64,000 bases of DNA. Source: Franconibacter helveticus LMG 23732. Lineage in GTDB: Bacteria > Pseudomonadota > Gammaproteobacteria > Enterobacterales > Enterobacteriaceae. The DNA lies in assembly GCF_000463115.2 (NCBI RefSeq), contig NZ_AWFX01000007.1:1-64000 (forward strand), given 5' to 3'. Positions 63,251 through 64,000 of this stretch are shown one piece after another; the stretch's first letter is position 1, and each line of letters opens with the position of its first letter. The notes under the pieces were generated by a model, which made no database searches, was not told the origin of the DNA, and saw only the letters and a program-made list of their open reading frames with translations. Both the position numbers and the translations under genes were made by a program.

Positions 63251-64000
63251 TGCGCGGTTAAATCAAGCTGATAAAGCGCGAAGCCAATATCATCGCTGCC
63301 CACGTGCCGCATGGGATACTGCGCTTTCTCGTTGATAAAGGCAGCCGCTTTTTCTGAAGGCGAGGTTTCAAAGCGGATGTCGGGCTTGTTAGCGCTGTGA
63401 ATGGGCGCGAGCCGCCAGTTGTTGTCCGCCGCCGGGTGAATTTCGCCTGCGCGTTTGGTTTCCGCGCTGATCCACGCCGCCAGCACCGCGCGGTTTTCAT
63501 CCGGCGAGGCGAAGGCGATGTGGCTGTCGCCCGTTCCCGCAAACTTGCCGCCGTAGGCGCGGTAGTTGTTGGTGGCGACAAGGAACGTTGCGTTGGGGTC
63601 GATGGGTTTGCCGTTGAAGGTGAGATCTTTAATACGCTCCGCGCCTTTGTTCATAAGCTGGCATTCGCCGTCGTATCTGGCGGGTTGCGTCACGTCTATC
63701 TGATACTTCACGCCATCAATCACGTCGAAGTTATAGGTACGAAATCCATCCCAGTTGATAAGCGGCTGCGGTTTCGTGCTGTTGACGTCAATCTGGTTAA
63801 ACTGCCCGGCGGAACACTCCAGCCACTCTTTCACTTCCGCGCCCGTCGCTTTCACCACCACCAGCGTATTGGGATAGAGGTAAAGATCGGCGGCATTACG
63901 GAAGGTCAGTTGGCCTTTTTCCACTTCGACGAAGCTTGCCGGGTCGTTCTTGCGCCCGCCCGCTTTAAACGGCGCAGCGGCGGAGAGCACCGGTAAATCC
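63247..64000 (-). CDS. cpdB: 2',3'-cyclic-nucleotide 2'-phosphodiesterase/3'-nucleotidase CpdB (partial, C-terminal part)
   Basis: The window contains only the last ~250 residues; the frame is open to the edge (beginning [15 protein letters not shown] in frame), so the gene continues to the right. This part is the nucleotide-binding 5'-nucleotidase C-terminal domain with [40 protein letters not shown] and [20 protein letters not shown]. CpdB is a periplasmic enzyme for nucleotide scavenging. The metal-binding N-terminal domain is outside the window. Confidence 0.95.
   Translation of the reverse strand, partial: DLPVLSAAAPFKAGGRKNDPASFVEVEKGQLTFRNAADLYLYPNTLVVVKATGAEVKEWLECSAGQFNQIDVNSTKPQPLINWDGFRTYNFDVIDGVKYQIDVTQPARYDGECQLMNKGAERIKDLTFNGKPIDPNATFLVATNNYRAYGGKFAGTGDSHIAFASPDENRAVLAAWISAETKRAGEIHPAADNNWRLAPIHSANKPDIRFETSPSEKAAAFINEKAQYPMRHVGSDDIGFALYQLDLTAH

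Overview
The window is a chromosomal core segment of a member of the Enterobacteriaceae. Gene order follows the Escherichia coli 94-96 minute region almost gene for gene (pheU - yjdC - dsbD - cutA - dcuA - aspA - fxsA - groSL - efp - frd - psd - orn - mutL/hfq/hflKC - purA - nsrR - rnr - rlmB - aidB - rpsF/rplI - fklB - cycA - ytfE - qorB - cpdB). Protein sequences are close to E. coli but clearly not identical. The locus lacks ampC, the ula operon and yjfIJK, and carries extra genes (ecnR-type regulator, an EamA transporter, two chemoreceptors, an AraC/DUF1349 pair and an LprI-like protein). This suggests a motile relative such as Cronobacter, Enterobacter, Siccibacter or Franconibacter; the genus is an inference. 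No prophage, IS element or CRISPR array was seen. The rightmost gene, cpdB, is cut by the window edge.

Layout. 1-6 kb: tRNA-Phe, then on the minus strand the envelope thiol-redox operon cutA-dsbD-yjdC and the fumarate/aspartate pair aspA and dcuA. 6-9.5 kb: fxsA, the sigma-32 driven groSL operon and the lipoprotein gene yjeI. 9.5-18 kb: epmB, efp and epmA (elongation factor P and its lysine modification), the entericidin module ecnA-ecnB with its LuxR-type regulator, a guanidine-II riboswitch in front of gdx, blc, and the anaerobic fumarate reductase operon frdABCD. 18-24.9 kb: mscM-psd, rsgA, orn, two identical tRNA-Gly genes and a DnaA-box cluster that looks like the datA locus.

25-38 kb: queG, then the long co-directional nnr-tsaE-amiB-mutL-miaA-hfq-hflX-hflK-hflC block, yjeT and purA. 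38-46 kb: nsrR-rnr-rlmB, yjfL-yjfM-yjfC (membrane protein, Gly-rich-tailed lipoprotein-like protein, ATP-grasp ligase) and aidB. 46-50 kb: a Cache-domain chemoreceptor, two DUF1471 genes (yjfN, bsmA), the esterase yjfP and a shortened yjfY. 50-52 kb: the rpsF-priB-rpsR-rplI ribosomal operon. 52-64 kb: an EamA transporter, ytfB, fklB, cycA, ytfE, a Tsr-like chemoreceptor, ytfF, DUF1349 and AraC genes, an LprI-like protein, qorB/qorR and the 3' part of cpdB.

Functional links visible inside the window: fumarate metabolism (aspA makes fumarate, dcuA exchanges it, frdABCD reduces it, with an FNR-type site before frdA); EF-P beta-lysylation (epmA, epmB, efp); nitric oxide defence (NsrR encoded at 38 kb and a near-consensus NsrR operator before ytfE at 57 kb); and flagellar control of chemotaxis (FliA-type promoters before both chemoreceptors). 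No clearly new system was found. The most interesting points are the datA-like DnaA-box cluster, the yjfLMC putative amide-ligation module, the locus-specific gene losses and the accessory insertions.
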